64,000 nt of DNA. Source: Paenibacillus sp. FSL A5-0031 (lineage in GTDB: Bacteria > Bacillota > Bacilli > Paenibacillales > Paenibacillaceae). The translations under genes were made by a program, and so were the position numbers. Under the pieces are notes generated by a model, which saw only the letters and a list, made by a program, of their open reading frames with translations, did not search any database and was not told the origin of the DNA. The stretch is from assembly GCF_001956295.1 (NCBI RefSeq), contig NZ_MRTD01000010.1, positions 235,716-299,715 on the forward strand, in the 5' to 3' direction. Positions 44,256-52,537 of this stretch are shown here, in pieces; position 1 is the first letter of the stretch; each line of letters starts with the position of its first letter.

Positions 44256-44754
44256 ACCACCCATTTATTGGACATTGCTCACGCACGAGGCTTGGAGCCT
44301 ATACATTGCAGCCACAACGGAAGGACTTTGTTTTATCGGCTCTCAGAATGAACCGATAGACGAGCTGGTCCAATGGGCAAATACCCGCTATCCAGGCAGC
44401 CCTTTACTAGAGAATGTTGAGCTGCTCCAGCCTTATACAATTGAAATAGCTGAATACCTTCAAGGTTCCCGCAAGCAATTCAGCATTTCCTTCCACTATC
44501 AAGGAACAGCCTTCCAACAGGAAGTATGGAAAGCACTTTGCGAAATACCTTATGGGGAAACGAAGTCTTATTCCGATATCGCCCATCAAATCCAGCGGCC
44601 AGCAGCCGTTCGCGCTGTGGGCACGGCGATTGGCGCCAATCCGATTTTAATTACAATTCCCTGCCACCGCGTCATTGGAAAGAACGGATCGCTGACTGGC
44701 TACCGCGGCGGCATAGAAATGAAAACCAAGCTGCTTCAGCTGGAAAAACACTAA
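44239..44754 (+). CDS. adaB: O6-methylguanine-DNA methyltransferase (Ogt/AdaB-like)
   Basis: 171 residues. The C-terminal half has the acceptor cysteine in IPCHRVIGKNG, the helix-turn-helix with IPYGETKSYSDIA, and the arginine finger region RAVGTAIGANP. It removes methyl groups from O6-methylguanine in a suicidal reaction. It overlaps the end of adaA and is followed, with one base between, by the radical SAM gene. The pair matches adaA-adaB of B. subtilis. Confidence 0.93.
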   Translation: MTKHSKPPIYWTLLTHEAWSLYIAATTEGLCFIGSQNEPIDELVQWANTRYPGSPLLENVELLQPYTIEIAEYLQGSRKQFSISFHYQGTAFQQEVWKALCEIPYGETKSYSDIAHQIQRPAAVRAVGTAIGANPILITIPCHRVIGKNGSLTGYRGGIEMKTKLLQLEKH

Positions 44755-44755
44755 T

Positions 44756-45574
44756 ATGACGATCGAATATTTCTATACACAGCCCAAAACCTTATTGAAT
44801 AAAGGAACCGGCTTTCTTACCGGCTACAGCCATTCCTTAAATCCTTATACAGGGTGTACGTTTGGCTGTTCCTACTGCTATGTGCGGAAAATGCCTGTTT
44901 CTTTATTTCGAGGCGCCGAATGGGGAACATGGGTCGATATTAAGAAAAATGCTGCTGAAGTTTTTCGCAAACAATTTTTAAGAGAAAAGTCTAAAGGTCC
45001 GGTTACTATTTTTATGTCATCCAGCACTGATCCCTATCAGCCGATTGAATATAAGGAACAAATTACTCGCTCCTTGCTCGAGGTGATGGTTGATGATCCT
45101 CCTGATTTTTTGTTCGTGCAAACGCGAAGCCCGCTTGTTCAGCGGGATATTGATCTGCTCTTGCGACTTGGAGAGAAGGTTCGCGTCAGTATGACAGTGG
45201 AAACAGATCGCGAGGACATTCGAAAACATTTTTCACCGAATGCCCCTCCGATTAAGGCTAGGCTAAAGACGCTTCAATTGCTAGATGATGCGGGCGTTCC
45301 GACTCAAGCGACGATTGCCCCCATGCTGCCAAGCAGTGAGCAATTCGCCGAAATACTGCGACCGCTCGTTGACCGCATCTGCATAGACGATTATTTTATG
45401 GGTGACGGAAGCAGTGGAAAACGAACGCGACAACTAGGCATCAATGCTTTGTATGAGCAGCTAGGTCTTGAGGAATGGTATCATCCGGCTGCTTATCGCG
45501 TCGTATACGAGCGGTTCAAGCAGGTTTTTTCCGATGATCGCATTTATGTAAGCCAGGAAGGCTTTGAGCCTTAG
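44756..45574 (+). CDS. Spore-photoproduct-lyase-like radical SAM protein
   Basis: 272 residues. The radical SAM cluster motif is CxxxCxxC in TGCTFGCSYCYVRK (residues ~35-45), followed by SSTDPYQPIE and VSMTVETD (strand 4/5 region), which place it in the SPL-like (Rv2578c/SplB-related) group. Classical SPL repairs UV-induced spore photoproduct and is ~340 residues, with an essential Cys near the C-terminus; this one is shorter and that Cys is not seen, so the substrate may differ. It is the third gene of the ada operon, starting 1 bp after the stop of the preceding gene, which suggests a DNA repair job. Confidence 0.83.
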   Translation: MTIEYFYTQPKTLLNKGTGFLTGYSHSLNPYTGCTFGCSYCYVRKMPVSLFRGAEWGTWVDIKKNAAEVFRKQFLREKSKGPVTIFMSSSTDPYQPIEYKEQITRSLLEVMVDDPPDFLFVQTRSPLVQRDIDLLLRLGEKVRVSMTVETDREDIRKHFSPNAPPIKARLKTLQLLDDAGVPTQATIAPMLPSSEQFAEILRPLVDRICIDDYFMGDGSSGKRTRQLGINALYEQLGLEEWYHPAAYRVVYERFKQVFSDDRIYVSQEGFEP

Positions 45575-46266
45575 CTTTTTTTTCGTTTCATACCGCGGAT
45601 TATGATTTTGGTTTCTTGATCGACGCGGTATGATTCTATTATTTTTTGCAGAGCTTTGTTGTAGGTGAAATCGTCTAAAGAATTAGCACCGCTTTTCAAA
45701 TAATTCATAGTAGCCTCTGGCTGCTTAATATAACAAATCGACAATGCCCATGCTACCGCCATCTTGACGTAATACGTCTCTCGTTTCGTCTGATCAAGCA
45801 ACTGCAAGAGGCGCTCGATATAAGTTTCTTCAATATAATAGCCAAGCAGCATAACGACGCCAAAGCGTATCTCATACTCTTTGTCAGATACCAAATACGG
45901 CTGTATGAAATCCCATACCGCTGACTTATTGTCCGTTGTAAATTTCAGTCCATTGCAAAAGCTGTCACAGACTGACCAATTGTCTATCTTCGGAACAAAT
46001 TCAGCGACAATGTTTAAGCGTTCTGTGATATCCGCTTGAGCATAACCAATAACCATCCCCTGCAGCATCACTTCCTCAAAGTACTCGCTATCCGCATCCT
46101 TTAAATAGGTACGCCAGTCATCGCTTGCTATCGACTTGGCCAGCTGGCGAAGCTTCGGCAGGCGAACGCCTAATACATTATTTATTGTAGGAATAAGCGC
46201 AGCCGTAAATTTCTGAAAATCGTCTTCCTTCAATGCTATGAGCTGTTCTTTTATTGTTTTCTCCAT
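45571..46266 (-). CDS. alkD: AlkD-type DNA alkylation repair glycosylase
   Basis: 231 residues, HEAT-like repeat DNA glycosylase (AlkD family) that excises bulky or cationic N3- and N7-alkylpurines. Recognisable are NVLGVRLPKLRQLAKSI at the N-terminus, VMLQGMVIGYA, DNWSVCDSFCNGLK (with the key Trp-Asp area), and AWALSICYIKQPE. The frame continues 22 codons upstream, but the ATG at 46266 follows AAAGGAGC. Cotranscribed with the AlkA-like gene 19 bp upstream. Its stop TAA overlaps the TAG of the convergent radical SAM gene in the four bases TTAG. Confidence 0.9.
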   Translation of the reverse strand: MEKTIKEQLIALKEDDFQKFTAALIPTINNVLGVRLPKLRQLAKSIASDDWRTYLKDADSEYFEEVMLQGMVIGYAQADITERLNIVAEFVPKIDNWSVCDSFCNGLKFTTDNKSAVWDFIQPYLVSDKEYEIRFGVVMLLGYYIEETYIERLLQLLDQTKRETYYVKMAVAWALSICYIKQPEATMNYLKSGANSLDDFTYNKALQKIIESYRVDQETKIIIRGMKRKKS

Positions 46267-46285
46267 GTTGTTGCTCCTTTTTAGC

Positions 46286-46903
46286 TTACTCCATTGACAA
46301 GGTCCACAAATAAATCGAAGCCACTGAACCATAGGGGGAATACCTTAGCCGGTAGGTATCGAACTGTTCTTTGGTTAAATCTTGAAGACCATACAGCTTC
46401 ATCATCCCACGGCGAATGGCAATATCTCCCCAGCTCACGACATCTGGGCGCTCCATCGCATGAATGAGCAGCATTTCAGCCGTCCACTTGCCAACTCCCT
46501 TTAAGGACATCAGCTGCTTGATTACCTCTGCATCCGATAAGCGGTTCAGCTCTTCCAGCCGGATTTCACCTTGTACAATCGATTCCGCAATGCTTTTTAT
46601 GCAAACAGCCTTCTTCATCGTTATCCCGCAGCTTTGAATATAATCTGCCGTTTGATTAGCTATGTTCGAAGGGGATATTTCGCCAAGCCGCACCTGCATT
46701 CGCTCCCATATGGTGTGTACTGCTTTAGCTGAGATCAGCTGGCCTACAATCGCATAAACGAGTGAAGTGAATAAGTCAGGCATAATGATGCGTTCGACTT
46801 TTCCGAGCCGAGACATGGCAGCACCAAGCGCTTCATCTACGCTTTTCAAATAATCGATCTCTGCTTGCCCATAGTCAAAAAGCTTTGTTTGTATCGTTTG
46901 CAG
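46286..46903 (-). CDS. AlkA-like DNA-3-methyladenine glycosylase II
   Basis: About 205 residues, helix-hairpin-helix GPD glycosylase. The HhH is LMSLKGVGKWTAEMLLIH and the catalytic Asp is in VVSWGDIAIRRG. Homology begins upstream of the first TTG (46849): the frame continues with KLFDYGQAEIDYLKSVDE, which belongs to the family, yet no ATG, GTG or TTG exists between a TAA and 46849. A CTG at 46903, 6 nt after AGGGGGCG, is the best start. It removes 3-methyladenine and related bases and forms an operon with alkD, opposite the ada operon. Confidence 0.85.
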   Translation of the reverse strand: MQTIQTKLFDYGQAEIDYLKSVDEALGAAMSRLGKVERIIMPDLFTSLVYAIVGQLISAKAVHTIWERMQVRLGEISPSNIANQTADYIQSCGITMKKAVCIKSIAESIVQGEIRLEELNRLSDAEVIKQLMSLKGVGKWTAEMLLIHAMERPDVVSWGDIAIRRGMMKLYGLQDLTKEQFDTYRLRYSPYGSVASIYLWTLSME

Positions 46904-47020
46904 ACGGCTCGCCCCCTGTAAATCGAAATAAATAGCTGTATATTCTTACTATACCTCATCGGGCTTTGTATGTTTTGATTACCGAATATAATCGCAAGAT
47001 AACGAAATCGGCGATGATAG
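46904..47020. other. Upstream region of the AlkA-AlkD unit
   Basis: This short AT-rich stretch should hold the promoter of the two glycosylase genes; no clear -35/-10 pair was identified. A family of inverted repeats follows immediately on its right. Confidence 0.3.
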
Positions 47021-47207
47021 AAATAACGGACATCAGATGCCTTATTTGCCTCGATTTCCTCTTTTTGCAGAAGTAACGGACATAGGGTACGCTATTAGGC
47101 TCCAATCGTTATGATTTAACACGATTTCGACCTAATAGCGGATCCTATGTCCGTTAGATTCAAATTAAGCCCAAATTATGAAGAATAGCGGATTCTATGT
47201 CCGTTAG
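47021..47207. repeat. Four copies of an ~24-bp intergenic repeat in inverted arrangement
   Basis: The core TAACGGACAT(A/C)(G/A)G occurs in plus orientation near 47024 and 47074 and in minus orientation at 47131-47155 and 47183-47206 (AATAGCGGAT(C/T)CTATGTCCGTTA). Copies two and three form a near-perfect inverted repeat of about 24 bp arms around a 31-bp centre. No open reading frame and no target-site duplication were seen, so it looks like a dispersed extragenic repeat family. Confidence 0.8.
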
Positions 47208-47269
47208 CGTTGGCATCAAGCCCGAGTCACAAATGTATAGGAATGCTTAGAAGGAAAACGAGCTTTTAC

Positions 47270-47320
47270 TAAAACAGCGGCAGCCTTGGACTGTTTCATC
47301 TCGTCCATCGCTGCCGCTGT
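47270..47320 (-). terminator. Terminator of pgsA
   Basis: Perfect 11-bp arms ACAGCGGCAGC / GCTGCCGCTGT (47274-47284, 47310-47320) with a 25-nt loop, followed on the minus strand by TTTTAGT, 30 bp after the pgsA stop. Confidence 0.75.
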
Positions 47321-47349
47321 ATTTTAATCGTTCTACTCTACTCTTATTT

Positions 47350-47928
47350 CTACTGCAGCAAGCGATAGTTGTTTTTGATGTAGTTAGCTCCTGATAGGAT
47401 GGTCAACGCTAAGGCAACACACATCAAAATTTGATCAACAGGAATCGCTGTCAAAAAGCTGAGCGGACGATGGTTTAACAACACCGCTGAAATCGCAACA
47501 ACTTGAAAGACCATCTTAATTTTGCCGAATTGGTCGGCTTGCAAGGCAATTTTTTGAGATGAGGCAACAATTCGAATGCCCGTAATAATAATCTCTCTTC
47601 CGATAATCACAACTGCGATCCAGCTGTAAATCATCTGCTCGCCTACCATTAATATTAACGCGGCGGATATTAGCAGCTTGTCTGCCAGCGGATCGAGCAG
47701 CTTGCCAAGATTCGTAATCTGATTATATTTTCTTGCAATATGTCCATCTAGTTTATCTGTCGCTGAAGCGAGTATAAATAATGCTGCGGCATAATAAATG
47801 CCATAGGTATCTATATGTAGAAAAAATTCTGATTTGTTGATTAACCACTCGGGGTATATGGGGAAAAATAAAATAAACACAGGTATTAATAAAATACGAG
47901 CAATCGTTATTTTATTCGCTAGATTCAT
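47350..47928 (-). CDS. pgsA: CDP-diacylglycerol--glycerol-3-phosphate 3-phosphatidyltransferase
   Basis: 192 residues with about six membrane helices. The CDP-alcohol phosphotransferase motif D-x2-DG-x2-AR-x8-G-x3-D-x3-D is visible as ATDKLDGHIARKYNQ..TNLGKLLDPLADKLL. It makes phosphatidylglycerol-phosphate, the first step to phosphatidylglycerol and cardiolipin. The ATG at 47928 follows AAGGAGGAACC; the frame extends 11 codons upstream without support. Single gene. Many sporeformers carry a second paralogue, so this copy need not be the essential one. Confidence 0.9.
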   Translation of the reverse strand: MNLANKITIARILLIPVFILFFPIYPEWLINKSEFFLHIDTYGIYYAAALFILASATDKLDGHIARKYNQITNLGKLLDPLADKLLISAALILMVGEQMIYSWIAVVIIGREIIITGIRIVASSQKIALQADQFGKIKMVFQVVAISAVLLNHRPLSFLTAIPVDQILMCVALALTILSGANYIKNNYRLLQ

Positions 47929-48017
47929 ATGGTTCCTCCTTCGCATTATGCTAGTCATCATACCATATGTTGGGAGGTTTCTAAAGAAGCTGCCTGTGCG
48001 CCACCATCACCTATCCT

Positions 48018-49946
48018 TTACGCTCTCTTTAAAGACTGATTAAGCATATCCCAATCGGCATGCGAGGCGTCAAACAGCATTATCCCGTCTGAGTACCGGA
48101 AAGCCGAATGGAATACCTCACCCTGCCGCTCGACGCTATTCATTTGATTAAGAGAAATGCCCGCATATACCGGAACTTCTCCACCTGTGGCAATGTTGCC
48201 AAGCGCCATATATTTCTCCACCTCGGCCAGCGTATCCTGATAGGTACCAATCATGAGGAAATCCAAGTGCCGGACATAGCCAGTGTCTCGGTAGTCCTTA
48301 GTATAGACGGAGCCCTCCTGAAATAGTAGGCGGCTGTCATATTGAAAATCAGGGCTGGACCAGTTTGCACCGTTGACATAATAGGTATCAAACCAAGACC
48401 CCACGTAGGCAGATAACAAAACATCGCTTCCCGTCTGTCGATTATGACCGTCCACTATCTCCTTGACCTCCGCAACAAAAGTGGTAATGACGCCTGCACG
48501 GAAAGCCCACCAGTCCAAAATCAACGGACCATCTATTCTCGTATTGCCTTCGTAATCGAATATATCCTCAGGCCAACGATGAAGCCGCTTGCCCCTTTCC
48601 GCCAAATAAGCCTCAAAGCGGCTTCGTGTCAAAGGACTGAAGTCCGCCGTTTCATTGTCGTATCTGCCCCGGTCCAAAATAATGCCGTCCACCTGATAGC
48701 CGGCAATCACTTCCCGGAAAGCAGCCAATTGATGCTCGCGCACCTTCTCATGCAGCGGGTTGGCAAACGCAACCAAGCCCGGAGCCGAGCTGTCTCGCTG
48801 CCGCTTGATCACACCTTTATCCTGATGCTTGTAAACCATTTCCTCCCATTCAGGATGCTCATTTAGAATCGCATATTGACCACGTACAATGGAGCCTTCT
48901 GCAAATACATTCATGGATGCATGAATAGCTAGACCAAGATGATGCCCCTCTTCTATAAAAATCTGCAGCAAATCCAGCTTTGGATAAGGAATACTCTGCC
49001 CAGCGTTTACCAATTCACTCATGTGGGGACGGCTCGTCAGCGGATTTTTGAAGTAAGAAACGTAACCCTCCACCCCTTTAACGTCAAGCGCAATATCCGT
49101 AACGCCTGCATGTTTTGCACGCTCCAGCAGTTTTCTTACCGCGTCCGCAGACTGCAGCTTCCCACTGTTGGCTCTCTGATCTATCCAAAGGATTGTCCTC
49201 TGCTTGCTCTCAGCACGGCTCTTAGAAAAAATAGCTAAGCTTCGAGCAACTGATGTTTCGTTCCACGTTTTGATCTCCACATCAACAAAGTTTACGCCAA
49301 GCGCCAGTTTCAGCGTATGGGCAAAAGCACCATGCTCGTCTACCACAGCAGCTTCACCATTAACCGTTAGCACCGGAAACTCGCCCGCATTGCCGCCGCT
49401 CACAATACCGCTAACCGTGGTTACAGTCTGCGTTTCCGAATAAACGGATGGATGGTTCAAATAAAGGCTGATTTCATGATCAGCAGCGCCTGCCAGCCCG
49501 TGATGATCAGTCACCGCACCGTCCTTGCGCAGCTTGATCCGATCTCCTTTTCTAAAGCAGGTAGACAAAAAGAAGCGGCTGTTTTCCGGAGCATACAAAG
49601 GATCAAGGGCAACAAGTACGTAACCATCCTCAGGGATGTTTAGTATCGTTGGACCCGACCAGGCCGGGGCAAAGCCGACAGGCGCTTCATTAACGACACG
49701 CAAAACCAAGCCGCCTGCCCCCACCTGCACCGCAACGCCATTCTCAGGAACAGTAACCGATTCCCCCCATGTGCTTGTAAACAAGACAAGCCACTCTTCG
49801 GCCACCGGAATGGTGTTGACTGCTGTTATAGCATGCCGCTGCCCTTCTAATGTAATTGTAATATCCTCCGGCGCAGCTTCCACTTGGGCATCGATAGCAA
49901 GCATATCAACCTCACTGCCTTTAGTCGGCTTAAATGATTCGTTCAT
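48018..49946 (-). CDS. GHL10-like (DUF187) glycoside hydrolase, cytoplasmic
   Basis: 642 residues with no signal peptide. The N-terminal ~240 residues are beta-rich (two sandwich-like parts, the second around TVTTVSGIVSGGNAGEFPVLTV). The rest is a TIM-barrel of the GHL10/FENR type: RTILWIDQRANSGKL, VTDIALDVKGVEGYVSYF, VDGIILDRGRYDNE (likely acidic catalytic region), LLSAYVGSWFD. E. coli DigH of this family cleaves denuded peptidoglycan glycan, but most members are uncharacterised. It is the last gene of the binding-protein/permease operon, so an oligosaccharide imported by that ABC transporter may be its substrate. Starts behind GAGGGGGAA. Confidence 0.75.
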   Translation of the reverse strand: MNESFKPTKGSEVDMLAIDAQVEAAPEDITITLEGQRHAITAVNTIPVAEEWLVLFTSTWGESVTVPENGVAVQVGAGGLVLRVVNEAPVGFAPAWSGPTILNIPEDGYVLVALDPLYAPENSRFFLSTCFRKGDRIKLRKDGAVTDHHGLAGAADHEISLYLNHPSVYSETQTVTTVSGIVSGGNAGEFPVLTVNGEAAVVDEHGAFAHTLKLALGVNFVDVEIKTWNETSVARSLAIFSKSRAESKQRTILWIDQRANSGKLQSADAVRKLLERAKHAGVTDIALDVKGVEGYVSYFKNPLTSRPHMSELVNAGQSIPYPKLDLLQIFIEEGHHLGLAIHASMNVFAEGSIVRGQYAILNEHPEWEEMVYKHQDKGVIKRQRDSSAPGLVAFANPLHEKVREHQLAAFREVIAGYQVDGIILDRGRYDNETADFSPLTRSRFEAYLAERGKRLHRWPEDIFDYEGNTRIDGPLILDWWAFRAGVITTFVAEVKEIVDGHNRQTGSDVLLSAYVGSWFDTYYVNGANWSSPDFQYDSRLLFQEGSVYTKDYRDTGYVRHLDFLMIGTYQDTLAEVEKYMALGNIATGGEVPVYAGISLNQMNSVERQGEVFHSAFRYSDGIMLFDASHADWDMLNQSLKRA

Positions 49947-50056
49947 TTCTGTTCCCCCTCAGTCAATTATGCCGGGCATTTCGCCTGGGCGACAAAGAGG
50001 CACCTGCGATTCGCAGCTGCCCCTTTGCCATCAAGCCTACGTCTATAGGCAAGCCT

Positions 50057-51538
50057 TTATTTTGAAATGGTTTGATACCACTCGTTCGCTTCCTTGACGG
50101 ATTCTGCGCCGCCTTCGGCCATCCATTGCGTCAGGAAGGTATCGTAGCTGTCTCTAGATTGCGCACCTGCGATATACATTAGCACCGTGTCGTCGAGCAG
50201 CTTCGTCAGCTTTTGCTTGTTTTTGGATACCGCATCGATCGGCGGCGCAATCGACATCGGATCAACGACAATATTGCCTTTCGCCGCGTTTTCCTGAAAC
50301 GCCTCATAGTAGCTTTGCAGCACAGGGTCCTTCCGAACGCGCGCCTGCCAGTAAGCTGGATAATCATATTCATTAACCCCGGTCATGTAGGAGCTTGCAT
50401 TGGTTAAGTCATCATTGAATTTAGGCAGAATGGGATAATATTTGCCATCCTTCACTTCGTGATGAACGCCTTCCTCGCCAATGGCGAGCTTTATGAAGAT
50501 ATCCTTCTTCAGCTTGGTATCGAGCAGCTTGATCGCATGCTCCTTTTGCTTGGAAACTTTCGGTATCGCTATAAACCAAGTAGTTGCCAGGTTAACGCCA
50601 ATCGATGATTTGCCATCCTTGCCAACTAAGTAAGGAATAATGCCGATTTTGGCTTCAGGGAAGTTTTTGACAAGAGCGGCTTCTGCGCTAGAAGCACTCC
50701 ACCAAGCCAGCTTGATCATTGCGGCATTGCCGCTGGAAAACTTCTCAATCGCTTTCGCACTCGTATTGATTGGCATTTCCGAATCCAGCAGCCCTTCGCT
50801 GTACAGCTTGTTCATATAAGCCAAAAATTCCTTCATCTGCGGAAGCTCTGCTTTATGCAGAAGCTTGCCATCCACATCGTTCCAGTCGTTCAGCACGCCG
50901 AATGCTGCTGCAATATCTCCATAGATGGAATCCTTTGAACCCGTTAACGGTACAATATTTTTGGCTTTCTTGATCGCTTTCAACACCTCATACAGCTCAT
51001 CCGGCGTTGTCGGGTTTTTCAAGCTCAGTTCTTCCATCCAATCCTGACGGACAACGAGCTCCTCGCCTACGCTAATGCCAGAGCCAGTCTCCGGTATAGC
51101 ATAGATTTTGCCGTCGATCGTAACGCTTTCCCATGAATCTTCCTTAATCGCCGCTTTGATGTTAGGGCCATGGCTTTCGATCAGATCATTCAGCGGCTCC
51201 AGCGCGCCCGCTGTTGCCAGCTTGTAGAACTGAGCAGAACCCAGCTTCATGATATCGAAGTTTTGCTTGTTCGCAACCATCAAGTTCAGCTTCTCGTCGG
51301 CACTTTCCGCCGGAAGCATTTCATAGGTAACCTTGTAGCCGGTCGCATCTTCTATGTTTTTAGCAACCGGGTCTGCGTTCGGATCGAACAGGCTGTACTG
51401 CATCAGCATCGTGAGGTTAGGATTGCCTTCGCCATCTCCCCCTGAGCCGCTGCCCGGAGCCGGAGTGGAATTGTTGCCGCATGCGGCAAGAGCAAGAGCA
51501 AATACAAGGACTATGGCCAACCAAGAACCTTTTTTCAT
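50057..51538 (-). CDS. Extracellular sugar-binding lipoprotein (LplA-like)
   Basis: 493 residues, SBP_bac_1 fold. The signal MKKGSWLAIVLVFALALAAC has its lipobox Cys at residue 20, followed by a Gly/Ser-rich spacer. The later VRQDWMEELSLKNPTTPDELYEVL and NEWYQTISK end are typical of the LplA/YtcQ group that feeds LplB/YtcP-type permeases with oligosaccharides. It lies between the two permease genes and the GHL10-like hydrolase gene. Ligand unknown. Confidence 0.88.
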   Translation of the reverse strand: MKKGSWLAIVLVFALALAACGNNSTPAPGSGSGGDGEGNPNLTMLMQYSLFDPNADPVAKNIEDATGYKVTYEMLPAESADEKLNLMVANKQNFDIMKLGSAQFYKLATAGALEPLNDLIESHGPNIKAAIKEDSWESVTIDGKIYAIPETGSGISVGEELVVRQDWMEELSLKNPTTPDELYEVLKAIKKAKNIVPLTGSKDSIYGDIAAAFGVLNDWNDVDGKLLHKAELPQMKEFLAYMNKLYSEGLLDSEMPINTSAKAIEKFSSGNAAMIKLAWWSASSAEAALVKNFPEAKIGIIPYLVGKDGKSSIGVNLATTWFIAIPKVSKQKEHAIKLLDTKLKKDIFIKLAIGEEGVHHEVKDGKYYPILPKFNDDLTNASSYMTGVNEYDYPAYWQARVRKDPVLQSYYEAFQENAAKGNIVVDPMSIAPPIDAVSKNKQKLTKLLDDTVLMYIAGAQSRDSYDTFLTQWMAEGGAESVKEANEWYQTISK

Positions 51539-51643
51539 AGAGTACCCTCCCGAATATGTGTTTTAAAGTCAAACTTCATTACCCTTCCATTGCTCGCTAT
51601 CATGACAAGCTGACAGCATCACCGCCTTTCATGGCCGATAGGT

Positions 51644-52519
51644 TTAACCCTTAACCGAACCTACCAGCACACCTTTGACAAAATATTTTTGCAAGAACGG
51701 ATAAACCATCAGGATCGGCAGCGTAGCCAGCAATATTGAAGCTGCCTGAATGGATTGTGGCGTTATGTTCAGCGCCGCGTCCACGTTATCCTTCAAAAAC
51801 TCGCTGCTGGAGGAAACCAACAGTTCCTTCAGATACAGCTGCAGTGGTTTGAAATCCTGATTGGTAATGTAGATCATCGATGTAAAATAGTCGTTCCAGA
51901 ACGCCACCGCGAAAAATAGAGCAATGGTTGCCAGCACAGGAAGCGACAGCGGCAAAACAATGGAGAATAAAATTCGGATGTTGCTTGCTCCGTCCAGCTT
52001 GGCGGACTCCTCCAGCCCGTCCGGCAGCCCTTCAAAGTAATTTTTGATAATCAGCATGTTGAACACGTTGATGGCCGCCGGCAGGAATAGAACAGGAAAC
52101 TGATTGACCAGTCCAAGATTCTGCATGAGCAGGTAGGTAGGAATCAGGCCGCCGCTGAACAGCATTGTGAAAATAAACATCAGCAGAAACCATTTTCTGC
52201 CTCGAAGCTGAACGCGAGATAATGGATACGCCGTAATGGTCGTGAGGAATAATCCTAACGCCGTCCCCACAATGGCCAAAAGAATCGAATTTTTTAAAGA
52301 GTTAAGAAACATGGAATCCTTGAGCACATACATGTATGTCCCAGTCTGAAAGCCAACAGGCAGCAAATTAACCTTGCCGGAGATGACCGCCGCTTCGCTG
52401 CTGAACGATTTGGCGATCAGGTTAACGAAGGGCAGCAGCGTCGTCAGACCTACCAGTATGAAAAATAAATAGTTGCAGAAATTGAACAGCTTCTCTGAAA
52501 ATGATGTTTTCACGGTCAC
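51644..52519 (-). CDS. Carbohydrate ABC transporter permease (YtcP/LplC-like)
   Basis: 291 residues with six membrane helices. It starts with GTG behind AAAGGGGAG. The EAA loop is near YFEGLPDGLEESAKLDGASN, and the C-terminus PFLQKYFVKGVLVGSVKG is the standard ending of this MalG-type group. Forms the channel with the LplB-like permease encoded 18 bp upstream. No ATPase gene accompanies them; such systems in Bacillales use the shared ATPase MsmX. Confidence 0.9.
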   Translation of the reverse strand: MTVKTSFSEKLFNFCNYLFFILVGLTTLLPFVNLIAKSFSSEAAVISGKVNLLPVGFQTGTYMYVLKDSMFLNSLKNSILLAIVGTALGLFLTTITAYPLSRVQLRGRKWFLLMFIFTMLFSGGLIPTYLLMQNLGLVNQFPVLFLPAAINVFNMLIIKNYFEGLPDGLEESAKLDGASNIRILFSIVLPLSLPVLATIALFFAVAFWNDYFTSMIYITNQDFKPLQLYLKELLVSSSSEFLKDNVDAALNITPQSIQAASILLATLPILMVYPFLQKYFVKGVLVGSVKG

Positions 52520-52537
52520 AGCAATCTCCCCTTTCAG

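Noticed and set aside
48444..48866. 140-codon plus-strand frame
   Set aside because: Fully inside and antisense to the GHL10-like hydrolase gene, with no start signals.
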